Below, piece after piece: positions 52,172 to 62,730 of a DNA stretch of 64,000 bases. A program made the position numbers and the translations under genes. The notes beneath the pieces are model-generated. The model had not been told where the DNA came from, searched no databases, and worked only from the letters and a program-made list of their open reading frames with translations. The DNA lies in NCBI GenBank assembly GCA_013400115.1, contig VXBP01003566.1, positions 744,001 through 808,000 on the forward strand, written 5' to 3'. The DNA comes from Rhinopomastus cyanomelas. Lineage: Eukaryota > Chordata > Aves > Bucerotiformes > Rhinopomastidae. Within the stretch, counting starts at the first letter, position 1. Every line of letters starts with the position of its first letter.

Positions 52172-52900
52172 AGTTTGATTTTGGTAGTGAAAGAATAAGA
52201 TTGTTTGACTGACCTCTGGTTCAGCAGAGATCAAAACTAGCATCCAGGGAATTTGCAGGTTTATTTGAGCATGAAATTTCCCCAAGAGCTGCACCCCCAT
52301 TCAGAGATGTTGAATAAAAGAGAAGATAAAAGTGTATGTGGGTATACAGACGTATATTTTTACAATAATCTGGGCATGTGAACTTATCTAGAGAAATATA
52401 ATAAATAAAAATAAATACTTAAAAATAGATTATTTTAAATAATACATTTATATTTTATTTAATTTTCTAAATTTAAAATTAAAATAAATATTTAAAATTA
52501 AATAAATACAATAAAAACTGAACGAGCACAAATTAACATAAACCAGGGCAAAAAAGGAAACTGAAAGGAAAATGAGTGTGAGTGTAAGTGTGTATCCTCA
52601 TGAGCATGATCTCTGAAAACCTTGGTGGAGTTTAACGCTCCAAACGTGAGGAGCTAATGTTAAGGACCAGCAGAAGGGGCTGGATTTTGAAACACAACAT
52701 CCACAATGTCTGTAAATGACAGGATGAACGTTGAGAGCAGGTATTTACGTAGGCGCGGTGGCTACCCAGGACTGACGCTGTTGAGCACTTTATAGCAGCT
52801 TTAGACAGAAAAGACCTTTCACTGGTTTATGTCACAAATAATGATCAAGGCAGATATCGGTGTTTTATCATGTCTGCATTTCTATCCTATCTGGATGTCA
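52172..52900. other. OVAL intron 1, unique and AT-rich part
   Basis: It contains an approximately 120-bp A/T-rich low-complexity run at 52390-52515 (AATAAATAAAAATAAAT type). No other feature was recognised. Confidence 0.7.
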
Positions 52901-53108
52901 CTAACATCCTTCCTCACAGAAAGGATGACCACTGGAATGGACTGCCCAGGGCAGGGGTGGAACCCCATCCCTGGAGGTGTTTAAGGACAGACTAGCTGTA
53001 GCACTTAGTGTCCTGGTCTAGGTGATTGTGGTGATATTGGGTCGTGGATTGGGCTGGATTTGCTGAGAGGTCTTTTCCACCCTCAATAATTCTGTGATTC
53101 TATGATTT
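52900..53108 (+). mobile_element. CR1 3' fragment in OVAL intron 1
   Basis: CATCCCTGGAGGTGTTTAAG, GGTCGTGGATTGGGCTGGAT and AATTCTGTGATTCTATGATT. It matches the copy at 61300-61485 closely, including TAGCTGTAGCACTTAGTG. Confidence 0.95.
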
Positions 53109-53481
53109 TACTGCATTGGTTTATTTTAGAATATAAAACCATCCAACCAGCCTCTGCTTTACAGAACAGGCTACTGCTGTTTGGGTGCTTTGAAAAGGTA
53201 AACAGAGATTACAAACAGATTTAAGACCCCTGAGGAACTTTATTTCCAATTAGGCAGTTAAATGCAAACGCAGGAAGAAACAGAATTGTTAATAGATTAA
53301 TAAATGTATTAATTTCTAATGTGTGTGTGGTGAGCACAGCAATAGGTGTGTCACCATGGAATGACTTCAAAACTACTTATTTATATTTCATTGCCTAAAA
53401 AGTACTATTGAAGTGCACTGTGCTGTGTTTGTATGGGATGTCATCATCACCCTGTCACTGCCATTCTGCTGTTTGCTCTAG

Positions 53482-53666
53482 GCAATACAGGCTTCACCAT
53501 GGGCTCCATCGGTGCTGCAAGCACAGACTTCTGCTTTGATGTATTCAAGGAGCTGAAAAGCCAGCACGTCAATGACAACATCTTCTTCTCCCCACTGACT
53601 ATCATGTCAGCTCTGTCCATGGTCTACCTAGGTGCAAAGGACAGCACCAAGGATCAGATAGATCAG
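53482..53666 (+). CDS. SERPINB14: OVAL exon 2 (start codon 53499)
   Basis: The acceptor is TTTGCTCTAG. Seventeen leader bases end in TTCACC, a good initiation context, before ATGGGC. It encodes 56 residues, MGSIGAASTDFCF to DQIDQ, with the GTGAGG donor in phase 0. Confidence 0.95.
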
Positions 53667-56600
53667 GTGAGGCTACAGTTAAGGATATAAACTTTCCTGC
53701 TGCTCAACATAGCCATAGCACTTAAGTATGTGATAATTATCCCTGCATAGCTGAGACTCTAAAAGTCGGTATTCAGAGTTAGCAAATCTGGATCGAGTTA
53801 TCAAAAGCCACCTCAAACTCTCATAGCATTGAACAAATGCATCAGCCAGAAATCATGGAACTGGATTTCAATTATCCCTTCCAATCCCTAATGATTCTAT
53901 GATCCTATGTGACTTGGTCTGGGTGATCCTGCTGTTGCAGGGGGATTGGACTAGATGACCTTTCGAGGTCCCATCCAATCCCTAATTATTCTGTGATTCT
54001 ATCATCGTTGCCAGTAAGATCCTCATAGAGAACAACACATTCCAATACTCCTTTGTGTAGAGTAAGGAAAGTAGATAAAATCTCCAGGGAAAGAGCCAAA
54101 ACATGTCTCCAGAGAGATATTTCACATGAGTTTCCTACAGTGTGCACTAATCTCTAGAAGGCCAGTGGAAACAGGTATCACCAGGCAACAGCAGGCGCAG
54201 CTGTTTTCAGGTGGTACCGATGGATTGCATCTTGTAAATCATCCAGCTTCTTAGCCAACGCGTTTGCTTCAAGCTTCATGTGTTAACTCACTTGCATCAC
54301 CCTTTTACTCATGCTTGCTATGTCTACTACTATTATTTTCAATTACAGGTTGTTCCCTTTGATAAGATCACAGGATTTGGAGAGACTATTGAATCTCAGG
54401 TATGAACATATTTTCATCTCCTTCTGGGAATGAATCTAGCAGATGACCAGTGTCTTAGCAGTTCTTGCCCCTCTCTGAGGAGCTGCTGGTGCTCTACATC
54501 CAATTGGGGAAACATCTCATTCATAAGAATGGAGACACAAGGGAGGTAACAGAGGATTTAGAACAAGTATCAGATGAAACTCAGCACCATGATGATACTG
54601 GGCAAACAGAGAAAATTATATAGATATATATGCTTGAGCAAGGTAGCTGGATGCTACTGGTTAAACAGGACTGTTTGGGGAATGAAGGAGAACCATTGGT
54701 TGGAGCAGATTACTGGAGCAGGTTATTAGGAGTCCTCCTGAGAGGGGTGTGAGGAAATGACCTTAAAAATCCAGCACAGAACTGTACATATTAGAAAGTT
54801 CCTGTGTCGCTGTAGTCACAGCAACAAGACAACAGGATGAACAACAGTTTTGTAAGAAGTGTCTGAACTACTCTACTCTCATAACATGAAAAGCCTACAA
54901 AGAACGAAAACTGGAACGTAACCTCTCTTTTTATTTCCGTCCATGCCAACGATTCAGTGCGGCTCATCTGTCAGTGCCCATGTTTCCCTGAAAGACATGT
55001 TCGCCCAAATCACCAAGCCAAGTGACAACTATTCCCTCGGCTTTGCCAGCAGAATTTATGCTGAAGAGTCCTACCCAATCCTACCGGTGAGTTGCTCTGA
55101 GATCTGGTCTGAGTGTATTCCTATGTCAAAGCTGCACCGGTCTGTGATGCAAAAGCTGTATCAAAGGTTGAGGTTCAGCTAAAGAGACTTTATTCCGTAT
55201 TTCAGATAGAATTCATGACTTCATTCTATCACAGTGTTAACCCTCTACAGTCTTGGGGGAGAAATGTGTGTAGCCAAAAGGATGTTTATGCACAGTACAA
55301 TCTAATCACTAATAAAGGCAACTCTTGTTTGAAAGAGTTATCTCCTGCTGTTCTCTCAAGCTGTAAAACAAACCTGACAAATAGCTTTTTCCTTGCAGGA
55401 ATATTTGCAGTGTGTGAAGGAACTGTACAAGGGAGGCTTGGAAACAATCAGCTTTCAGACAGCTGCAAGTCAAGCCAGAGAGCTCATCAATTCCTGGGTT
55501 GAAAGTCAGACGAGTGGTAAGATCAAGCCAAGTACCTGCGTTGGTATTTTCCCTTCTGTAAACACATCAGATGAGAATGGTTATGTCAGGAGACAAAAAA
55601 CCAAACACCCCTCACTCTCTTCCTTCATGATAACAGATCAGTTCCCACAGCTGGAATTATAATTTATCAAATGTTTCCTTCAGTCACATCTCTTTTAGAG
55701 GACTGTCTATCTGTAGGGGCTATACAGGTACGTAATCCTTCCAGTCCCAAAAGGGACAGAGCTCAAATACTGGTACCCAATGACTAATGGTTGAATATTC
55801 ATGTTGAGAAGCTGGGCATCCTCTGAGCAATGTGCTGGAGCTTCCCAGAGATGTTGTAGGTATGTCAAGCAGGGCATGAAATCAAAAGGCACTGGAGAAA
55901 TCTTAATGGGGAGAGGCAGAGGAACATCATGGAGTTAAGGAGAGGGTAGGGAGGTGTGTGAAATGCACAGAAAGACAAGTACTGCAACTGGGATTTTTAC
56001 CCTTCTGCATCTCCGTGTGGTTTCTCCATTCTTGCAGCCTCTTCCTGGCCCCCTCAAAATGTTCCTTTCTCTTGTGTTTGAAACACAGGGCTTGAAGAGC
56101 AAACACAGCCAAAGGCTGCTGAAACCAAAATATTCACAATCACATAAGCTCTGGTGTGGTCACACTTTAATGGAGAAAAAAAACACCAGGGTTAAGTTAC
56201 TGGTGGGAAAGGACTAAGGGAAGAGCTTGCTGTGCACACAAAGCCTGCAGAGCAAACAAGAACGAAGCATAAGAAGAAAGCAGAGTAAAATTCTGGTTTC
56301 CTTTCCTTCTGCCTCCTCTGTGTATAGACATCTCCTTTCAGCTTTGGTTTGGAGACCATCCTGGGATAAAACAGTTCCAGCAGTTCTTCCACTTTCACAA
56401 AATACACATGTTGACCCATTTTACAGCAAGTGAATTTCTGGGTCTTTAATCTCTCATTATAATTCTTTAAAGAGAGGGAAACAACAGCTGTTGCCAACAG
56501 CAGTGAGAAAACCAACCTCAGAAGTACCAGTTAACAGCTGCCAAACACAAAAAGTGTCCCTGCCCTACTCCCTCCTCCCCCAAAATGCTACTCACTTCAT

Positions 56601-58280
56601 TTCGTGTTGTGATTGCCAAGTAAGATGTGTCACACACACATATTACACACAAGTGCTCTCTTTTCTGATCTCCTTCCTGCTCTTTTCTTAAAGGAAAAAT
56701 CAGAAACATCCTTCGCCCGACCTCTGTGGGTCCTCAGACTGAACTGGTCATTGTCAACGCTATTTACTTCAAAGGACTGTGGGAGAAGGCATTTAAGGAT
56801 GAAGACACCCAGGAAGCCCCTTTCAAAATTACTGAGGTACATGGGCATACATCACCTTGAAGGTGTCACCTAGACTTTACAGCAGACCAGTCACTATACA
56901 ATCGTCCTGAGCTACTGCTTCAAATCAGTAGTTTTAACCATAAGCAGGTATTTCTAGATTCTAGGAAAACACTTTGTGAAACTATATCATCTTATTTGGT
57001 TTTGCAGCAAGAAAGCAAACCTGTGCAGATGATGCATCAGATTGGCTCATTCAAAGTGGCAGCAATCGCTTCGGAGAAAATTCAGATCCTGGAGCTTCCC
57101 TACGCCAGCGGGCAGCTGACCATGTTGGTGCTGTTGCCTGATGACGTCTCTGGCCTGGAACAGGTAAGGTTTCATAAAACCATCAACACGGTGAAAACTG
57201 GGTGCTGCAGTGCCCTTCACAAGTTTGTCCTAAACATCTTCTCTAGCACAGATCTGAGCACTGCCATCACGGCAGCCTTGCAGAGAAGCATGCAGCTGGC
57301 TCAGCGGTCCTGCTGAGCAAGGACTGCTTAAGGAGCTGCTCCATACCTTCAAAAATTAAACTGTCTCCAAGCTGAATATGAGGAGAACCAGAATGGTTAC
57401 AGCAGTTTCAGGAAATTAAATGCACATGACATACTGCTGTTGGTGCAAGCAGAATACAGGCCTGGGGTACTGGCATTAGCAGGACTGGCTCCAGTCCTGC
57501 TAGGATTGAGTAGGACAAATGATGTAATAGGTTTGGACATAGATTTAAAGAGTCAAAATTACAGAAATGAAAAGGCATTTGAACGCAGCTAAATTCCCTT
57601 GGTTCAGGTGTTACAAGTTGTTTCCCAACAACATCTGGTTACTTGGAGGTATTAAATGTAGATAGAGCTTGTGACTCAAACACGGAATGATGTTTCGAAT
57701 ATATTTCCTAAGCAAAGAAGATAAATATGGAAGAGCTTTTGAGTAGTCACCTTATTAAGAAAACTAGCAGGCAGTAAGAGTATTAAAGAAATAAAGACTA
57801 TTAAAGAAAAGATGCCATGTCAACAGCAGTCAGTTTAAGAGATTTTTAAAAACCAACCAGAGATCCCATTTGCTTTTCTCCTTGCAGCTTGAGAGTGTAA
57901 TCACCTCTGAAAAACTCCAGGAGTGGACCAGTTCCAGTGTGATGGAAGAGAAGAAAATTAAAGTTTATCTCCCCCGCATGAAGATTGAGGAAAAATACAA
58001 CCTCACCTCTGTCTTGAAGTCCATGGGTATAACCGACCTGTTCAGTTCATCAGCCAATCTCTCTGGCATCTCTTCAGCAGAGAGCCTGAAAGTATCTCAA
58101 GCCATCCATGAGGCATCTGTGGAAATCCAGGAGACAGGCAGTGAAGCAGCAGCTTCAGCAGAAGCTGGGGTAGAGTCTTCAAGTGCTCCTGAGTTTAGGG
58201 CTGACCACCCTTTCCTCTTCTTAATCAAACACATCAAAACTGACAGCATTGTCTTCTTTGGCAGATGCTATTTCCCTTAG
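53499..58280 (+). CDS. SERPINB14: SERPINB14 / ovalbumin, complete coding region in 7 exons
   Basis: Coding exons: 53499-53666, 54349-54399, 54958-55086, 55399-55516, 56694-56836, 57008-57163, 57888-58280. Predicted 385 aa (chicken 386 with Met). Hallmarks: start MGSIGAAS, disulfide pair Cys74/Cys121 (chicken 73/120), sequons Asn293 and Asn312 (chicken 292 and 311), phosphosite equivalent Ser345 in SAEAG. The other chicken phosphosite (Ser68) is Thr here (FGETIESQ, as in duck). Chicken Cys30 and Cys367 are Phe and Leu. It is the major egg-white storage protein, a non-inhibitory serpin secreted by oviduct gland cells with an internal uncleaved signal. The reactive loop is one residue shorter than in chicken and P14 is Ser340 rather than Arg; positions P12-P10 are Ala-Ala-Ala. 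Regulation by sex steroids is supported by the conserved upstream region. Confidence 0.97.
53873..54003 (+). mobile_element. CR1 tail dimer in OVAL intron 2
   Basis: A partial tail (CCCTTCCAATCCCTAATGAT, ending GATCCTAT) is followed at once by a second tail starting GTGACTTGGTCTGGGTGATC and ending ATTCTGTGATTCTAT. Confidence 0.88.
54004..54348. other. OVAL intron 2, remainder
   Basis: No repeat or motif was recognised apart from the polypyrimidine/acceptor region near 54330-54348. Confidence 0.6.
54349..54399 (+). CDS. SERPINB14: OVAL exon 3
   Basis: The acceptor is TTCAATTACAG and the donor is GTATGA. The 17 codons are VVPFDKITGFGETIESQ; chicken has VVRFDKLPGFGDSIEAQ. Confidence 0.93.
54958..55086 (+). 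CDS. SERPINB14: OVAL exon 4
   Basis: The acceptor is AACGATTCAG and the donor is GTGAGT. The 43 codons run from CGSSVSAHVSLKDMF to YPILP, including FASRIYAEE. Confidence 0.96.
55399..55516 (+). CDS. SERPINB14: OVAL exon 5
   Basis: The acceptor is TTTCCTTGCAG and the GTAAGA donor is phase 1. It encodes EYLQCVKELYKGGLE to INSWVESQTS. Confidence 0.96.
55517..56693. other. OVAL intron 5
   Basis: About 1.2 kb without recognised repeats or genes. Short open frames are present on both strands and none is credible. Confidence 0.6.
56694..56836 (+). CDS. SERPINB14: OVAL exon 6
   Basis: The acceptor is TTTTCTTAAAG and the donor is GTACAT. The 143 bp encode GKIRNILRPTSVGPQTE and [19 protein letters not shown]. 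Confidence 0.96.
57008..57163 (+). CDS. SERPINB14: OVAL exon 7
   Basis: The acceptor is GGTTTTGCAG and the donor is GTAAGG. The 156 bp encode QESKPVQMMHQIGSF to DVSGLEQ. It is only about 80% identical to the X and Y exons, which sets the baseline for the X/Y conversion. Confidence 0.96.
57888..58280 (+). CDS. SERPINB14: OVAL exon 8 (pseudo-reactive loop, stop)
   Basis: The acceptor is TTCTCCTTGCAG. It encodes 130 residues and TAG. It begins LESVITSEKL, at the position of the classical chicken peptide SIINFEKL, and carries the loop SEAAASAEAGVESSSAPEF, the signature FRADHPFLF and C-terminus GRCYFP. Confidence 0.97.
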   Translation, partial: LESVITSEKLQEWTSSSVMEEKKIKVYLPRMKIEEKYNLTSVLKSMGITDLFSSSANLSGISSAESLKVSQAIHEASVEIQETGSEAAASAEAGVESSSAPEFRADHPFLFLIKHIKTDSIVFFGRCYFP

Positions 58281-58955
58281 AGAGAAGGAATCTGAAAGGA
58301 TTTGTCTCTCACAGCAAGACCCAAAGCAATGCAGTATCAAGAGTAAAAAGAAATGCCTTCTCCTTCATCCACATCTTCTAAAATGAGAAAGCTTCTTTTA
58401 AAAACAACCACAAAGAACTCCTGCTGTGAAAACAGAGGCTCTTTGCCTTTCTTTTCTTGCAAAGTAAAATTAACTGCTAATGGATGAAGAGTTAAGGCAA
58501 TGAAAATTGGACCCAAAGAAAGCACAAGTGCAAACAGAGGGGTTCCTGGGGCAGTAACAGCACCAAATCATCCTGCTGAAAAAACACAGCCCCATTTACC
58601 AGCAGAGGTCTTACAGAACACTATGCAGCCTTCTGATCAAGTCACGTTAGGCCACGGCCAAGCTTTGTGGTGTCTCCTCTGGAATTAAAAGTGCTCAGAG
58701 TAAACTCTAAACTGGCACCATCATTCCCGCTCTGACAAGGCAATTGCTTTTCTTTATGCTCCTGATACTGCAAGGCTTTCCCTCACTTTCTAAAGATCCT
58801 GTAGAAGATGCATCAGTCACATTTATCCTTCTGGGCTCAACTGTCATGACCAACTCCGGCGTGACAATTCAGACTGTTTTCCATGTGCCCCTATGTAATG
58901 GGTCTTGCAGACGTACTTGCTCCTTCCCTTAATCATAATAAAAACATGTTTAAGC
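58281..58955 (+). other. SERPINB14: OVAL 3' UTR
   Basis: About 675 nt. Matches with the chicken ovalbumin 3' UTR are spread along its length, such as CAAGACCCA-AGCA near 58315, GGCAATTGCTT near 58740 and GTAATGGGTCTTG near 58895, and the end CATGTTTAAGC coincides with the chicken cleavage region. Confidence 0.88.
58937..58942 (+). terminator. SERPINB14: OVAL poly(A) signal
   Basis: AATAAA in TTAATCATAATAAAAACATG, the same context as the chicken ovalbumin poly(A) signal. Cleavage is predicted near 58955. Confidence 0.93.
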
Positions 58956-58984
58956 AGATGCTTTTCATTGTGAATATTTCAAAC

Positions 58985-59667
58985 CCACCTGGGACTGGGT
59001 AATCCTGGTGATAGAGGGGACTGGGAGGGGGGACAAAGAGACCGGAGAGCAGCCCTGTGGAAAAAGACCTTGGGGTTTCCCTTGATGGCAAGCTTGAGAA
59101 CAGTGTGCCCTGGCAACTGTGGGGTGTATCCAGCACAACACAGCTCCCCAGTTGAGAGAGACAGCTGTCCCACTCTACAGAGCTCCACCTCAAGTACTGC
59201 TGCAGTTTTGAGCACGTAACATAAGGACATCAAACTTCTAGAGTGTGTCCAGAGAAGGGCAACTGCGAGAAGTGACTAGCCCTGAGGTCACTTGGCTTGT
59301 TCATCTCGGAGAAGAGAAGGCTGAGGGGTAACTGCATCACAGTCTATAACTTCCTTAAAGGAGACAATGGAGGAGTAGGTAGTGTTGGTCTCCTCTCTCT
59401 GGTGACCAGTGATAGGATGCAGGAACTGGAATGCAGGTGCATCAGGGGAAGTGCAATTGTGTTGGTGAATGGTTGTTCACTGAGAAGGTGGTTGGGCACA
59501 GAAACAGGCTCCCTGGGAAAGCAGACACAGCACCAGCCCTGTCAGAGCTCAAAGAACATTCAGATAACGATTTTAGTCTTAGGTAGTCCTGTGAGAATCA
59601 GGGATTTGGACAACAATCATTATGGCTATCTTCCAGTTTAAGATAATCTATGATTCTATGACTCTCC
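58985..59667 (+). mobile_element. CR1 fragment, diverged, about 0.7 kb
   Basis: ACCGGAGAGCAGCCCTGTGG, GTCCAGAGAAGGGCAACTGC, AGAAGAGAAGGCTGAGGGGT and the tail CTATGATTCTATGACTCT follow the CR1 ORF2 order with many indels. It starts about 30 bp after the OVAL cleavage site. Confidence 0.9.
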
Positions 59668-60242
59668 TATCAGAGTTGGTTCTTTGCTCACAGAGAGATG
59701 AGGAATAAGAATTTGTCCTACCTATGAGATGAGATAAAATATAGAGACCAATGTGGGTTCTGATGCAATACGGAGAACAATTTTCTTGCCAGGAAAGGAC
59801 TAGAATCACCCATGATGTCTCATGTATGCAACTCAAACTAGTCAGATACAACACTTTCAGCCCAAACTAGGATTCATCCAGTCTCTCTGGAACAGCTGAT
59901 AAGTGGTTGGGAAGGCAGCTGGATATGTGCAGTTTTTCAGTTTCCACACAGAGTATTTTGCTTGTTCTATTTGTTTTGGCTTCTTGCATTCTCACCTTAT
60001 CCCCCAGGATAACACCTACCTTTTCAGGACATAGGGGCATAACTTGCTGCTCATACACGTGAGCTTGCAAAAGACAGAAAATAACATGGCAGCACCTTCA
60101 CTGATGCATTAATAGTTCAAGTACTTTTCTTCACTTTCCTCTGTCTTAGTCAGAAAAGAATATTTGCAGTTGAACTGTATGAATTTATATGAATTCAATA
60201 TCCACCTGCAGTGTAAGAATAACCCCCTGTAGCTACAGGTTA
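59668..60242. other. OVAL downstream flank, unclassified
   Basis: No coding, RNA or repeat signature was recognised. Confidence 0.5.
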
Positions 60243-60801
60243 GCAGATGGAGAGAGGCTCTTCTCTCCTCTACTCTGCACTAGTGAGACCACATCTGGAG
60301 TATTGTGTCCAGTTCTGGGCCCCTCAGTTCCAGAAGGACACAGAACTGCTGGAGGGAGTCCAGCGTAGGGCAATGAGGATGATGAAGGAAGTAGAACACC
60401 TCCCTTATGAGGAGAGGCTGAGGGAGCTGGGTCTCTTTAGCTTGGAGAGGAGGAGACTGAGGGGTGACCTCATTAATGTCTATAAATATGTGAAGGGTGG
60501 GTGTCAGGAGGATGGAGTAAGGCTCTTCTCAGTGTCATCTAGTGATAGGTCAAGGGGCAGTGGGTGTGAGCTGGAACATAGGAGGTTCCATATAAATATG
60601 AGAAGGCACTTCTTCACAGGGAGGGTGACGGAGCACTGGAACAGGCTGCCCAGGGGGGTTGTGGAGTCTCCTTCTCTGGAGATGTTTAAAAGGCACCTGG
60701 ATATGTTCCTGTGTGACTTGGTCTAGATGATCCTGCTGTGTTGTGGGGATTGGACTGTATGATCTTTTGAGGTCCCTTCTGATCCCTAATGTTCTATGAC
60801 T
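60243..60801 (+). mobile_element. CR1 3' fragment with intact ORF2 end
   Basis: This is the best preserved CR1 in the window. An uninterrupted 159-codon frame (60247-60726) covers the ORF2 C-terminus, with [36 protein letters not shown] and [19 protein letters not shown] in order and a natural stop. The 3' UTR tail follows. It is 5' truncated and so not autonomous. Confidence 0.96.
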
Positions 60802-60805
60802 AGGG

Positions 60806-61485
60806 GATGAGTGGCTGGAGAGTGGCCTGGCAGAGAGGGACTTGGCTGTACTATTGACAACTGGCTGAAGATGAGCCAGCACTGTGCCCAGGTGCCACGA
60901 ATGGCCAGTGGCACCCTTTCTTGGATCAGGAATTGTGGGGCCAGTAGAACTGGGGATGAAATTATCCCTCTGTTCTGGGTACTGGTGAGGTCTCCCCTGA
61001 AGTACTGGGGGCAGTTCTGGGCCACCCACTTCAAGAACGAGATTGAGGAGCAATGAGACTGGGGAAGGGATGAGAGGGAAAGTCTGTTGAGGAGGGGCTG
61101 AGGGAGCTGGGGTTTATACTGCAGAAAAGGAGGCTCCAGAGGGACCTTCTTCCACTCTACAACTCCCTGAAGGAAGGTTGTAGTCAGATGGAAGTTGGCC
61201 TCTTCTTCCAGGCAACTGGTGATAGGACAAGAGGGCAGGACTTGAAGCTGTGCCAGGGAAGGGTTATGTTGGATATTAGGAAGCCTTTCCTCATGGAAAG
61301 AGTGATCAGACACTGGAATGGACAGTCCAGTGCAGTGGTGGAGTTCCCATGCCTGGAGGAGTTTAAGGACAGACTAGCTGTAGCACTTAGTGCCCTGGTC
61401 TAGGTGATTGTGGTGGTGTTAGGTCGTGGATTGGGCTGGATGAGCTCAGAGGTCTTTTCCAGCCTCAATAATTCTGTGATTCTGC
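60806..61485 (+). mobile_element. CR1 3' fragment, abutting the previous copy
   Basis: It restarts at GATGAGTGGCTGGAGAGTGG right after the 60.8 kb tail and ends CAATAATTCTGTGATTCTG. It is of the same subfamily as 52900-53108. The frame is broken in places. Confidence 0.94.
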
Positions 61486-62605
61486 GCTAAGATTGCAAAA
61501 GTTTAAATGGGTTTCTGAAAAGGGAACCCTTCCTCTACCCCCTGCTTTGCACATCAGCTCAAGTTTAGGACTCACTGGTGCTTAGAGAAGCGTTTTGATA
61601 CTCCATGTTTCATCCCACAGCATGGCACCTCTTGTGCAACACCACCACAGCCTGGGGAATGCCCGCTCGCACAAAGCAGGGATGAGCTCTGTGATGCAGC
61701 AGTCACGCACACAGCACGGAATTCCACCCTCTGAAAACTTCACTAGCAAGGTGACAAGTTTCGGCTAAGGTGCACTCGAGCCGCACAGACACCATTACTC
61801 ACAACGCAGCGCCGTGCATCATGGTTGAGAAACTCAGGCCACTCTTCATAATTGTGATGCTAACTGATGCCTGCATTAGCCCGAAAATGCTCACCACGTG
61901 AGTCACTCCAAGAACACCGTGCCTTTCCTGTGTGAAACCATCGCACGTGTTCATTAACGGACAAACTACTGCTTTCCAGAGACCAGAATGGTGCTTAACA
62001 GGGCTGAACTCCTCAGGACAAACACTACCTGTGCTGATTACAGCATCAAAGCCAAAGCACTGCAGAGGGAAAACTAAAGTAGAATGAACTGTGCTAGTAC
62101 TGCCAAATTTCACCACACCTTCTCTTCGCAGGCACGGACACAAACGCCTCGGGCGTATTTACACAGGAGCACCACCACACCCTCTGGCAGCTCACAACGT
62201 TTTGGCTACTGTTGAGTATGCCAGTGAGGACTGCTTGACAAGGGTAGGCTTGGAAACTTACTTGCAGGAGGTACTCACAGATCACTATCACCTCTGTTTC
62301 ACAACAAAGACACGTGCTTTCTCAATTGAAGCTTTAAAGGGAAGGATATATCCAGAGAACTGATCTCTGGCAAGCTTAGAAACTATTTTGGATGTCAGGA
62401 TGGTGTATGAGCTTATCCTGCGTAGCAATCTGCGATAGCACAACCCAAAACCGGTTCTAACCAGACTAAGTGATGCGTATATGTTGGTCTGGGGTTTTTT
62501 GACAATGTTAGGGGAAGCTGGTGCTCTGCTCTCACTCACGCTGTGATGGAGGCAATATACAGTCCTCCCTAGCACAGAAAAGTTCATGGTCTATGCACTG
62601 AGCAG
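61486..62605. other. Downstream flank, unclassified
   Basis: No serpin exon or other gene was recognised. A 90-codon frame at 62091-62363 has no family similarity that I can see. Confidence 0.45.
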
Positions 62606-62730
62606 GATGTGGACTCGTTGGAGCACGCCTGGACTGTGAAAATGATCAAAGGGCTGGGGCACCTCTCCTATGAAAGGCTGAGAGAATTGGGGTTGTTCAG
62701 CCTGGAGAAGAAAATCTCCTGGTGGGTTTT
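62606..62730 (+). mobile_element. CR1 internal fragment
   Basis: It encodes ...[23 protein letters not shown], the conserved CR1 ORF2 stretch, then breaks off without a tail. Confidence 0.85.

Noticed and set aside
60550..61313. Minus-strand frames of 167 and 175 codons
   Set aside because: These are antisense shadows of two plus-strand CR1 elements.
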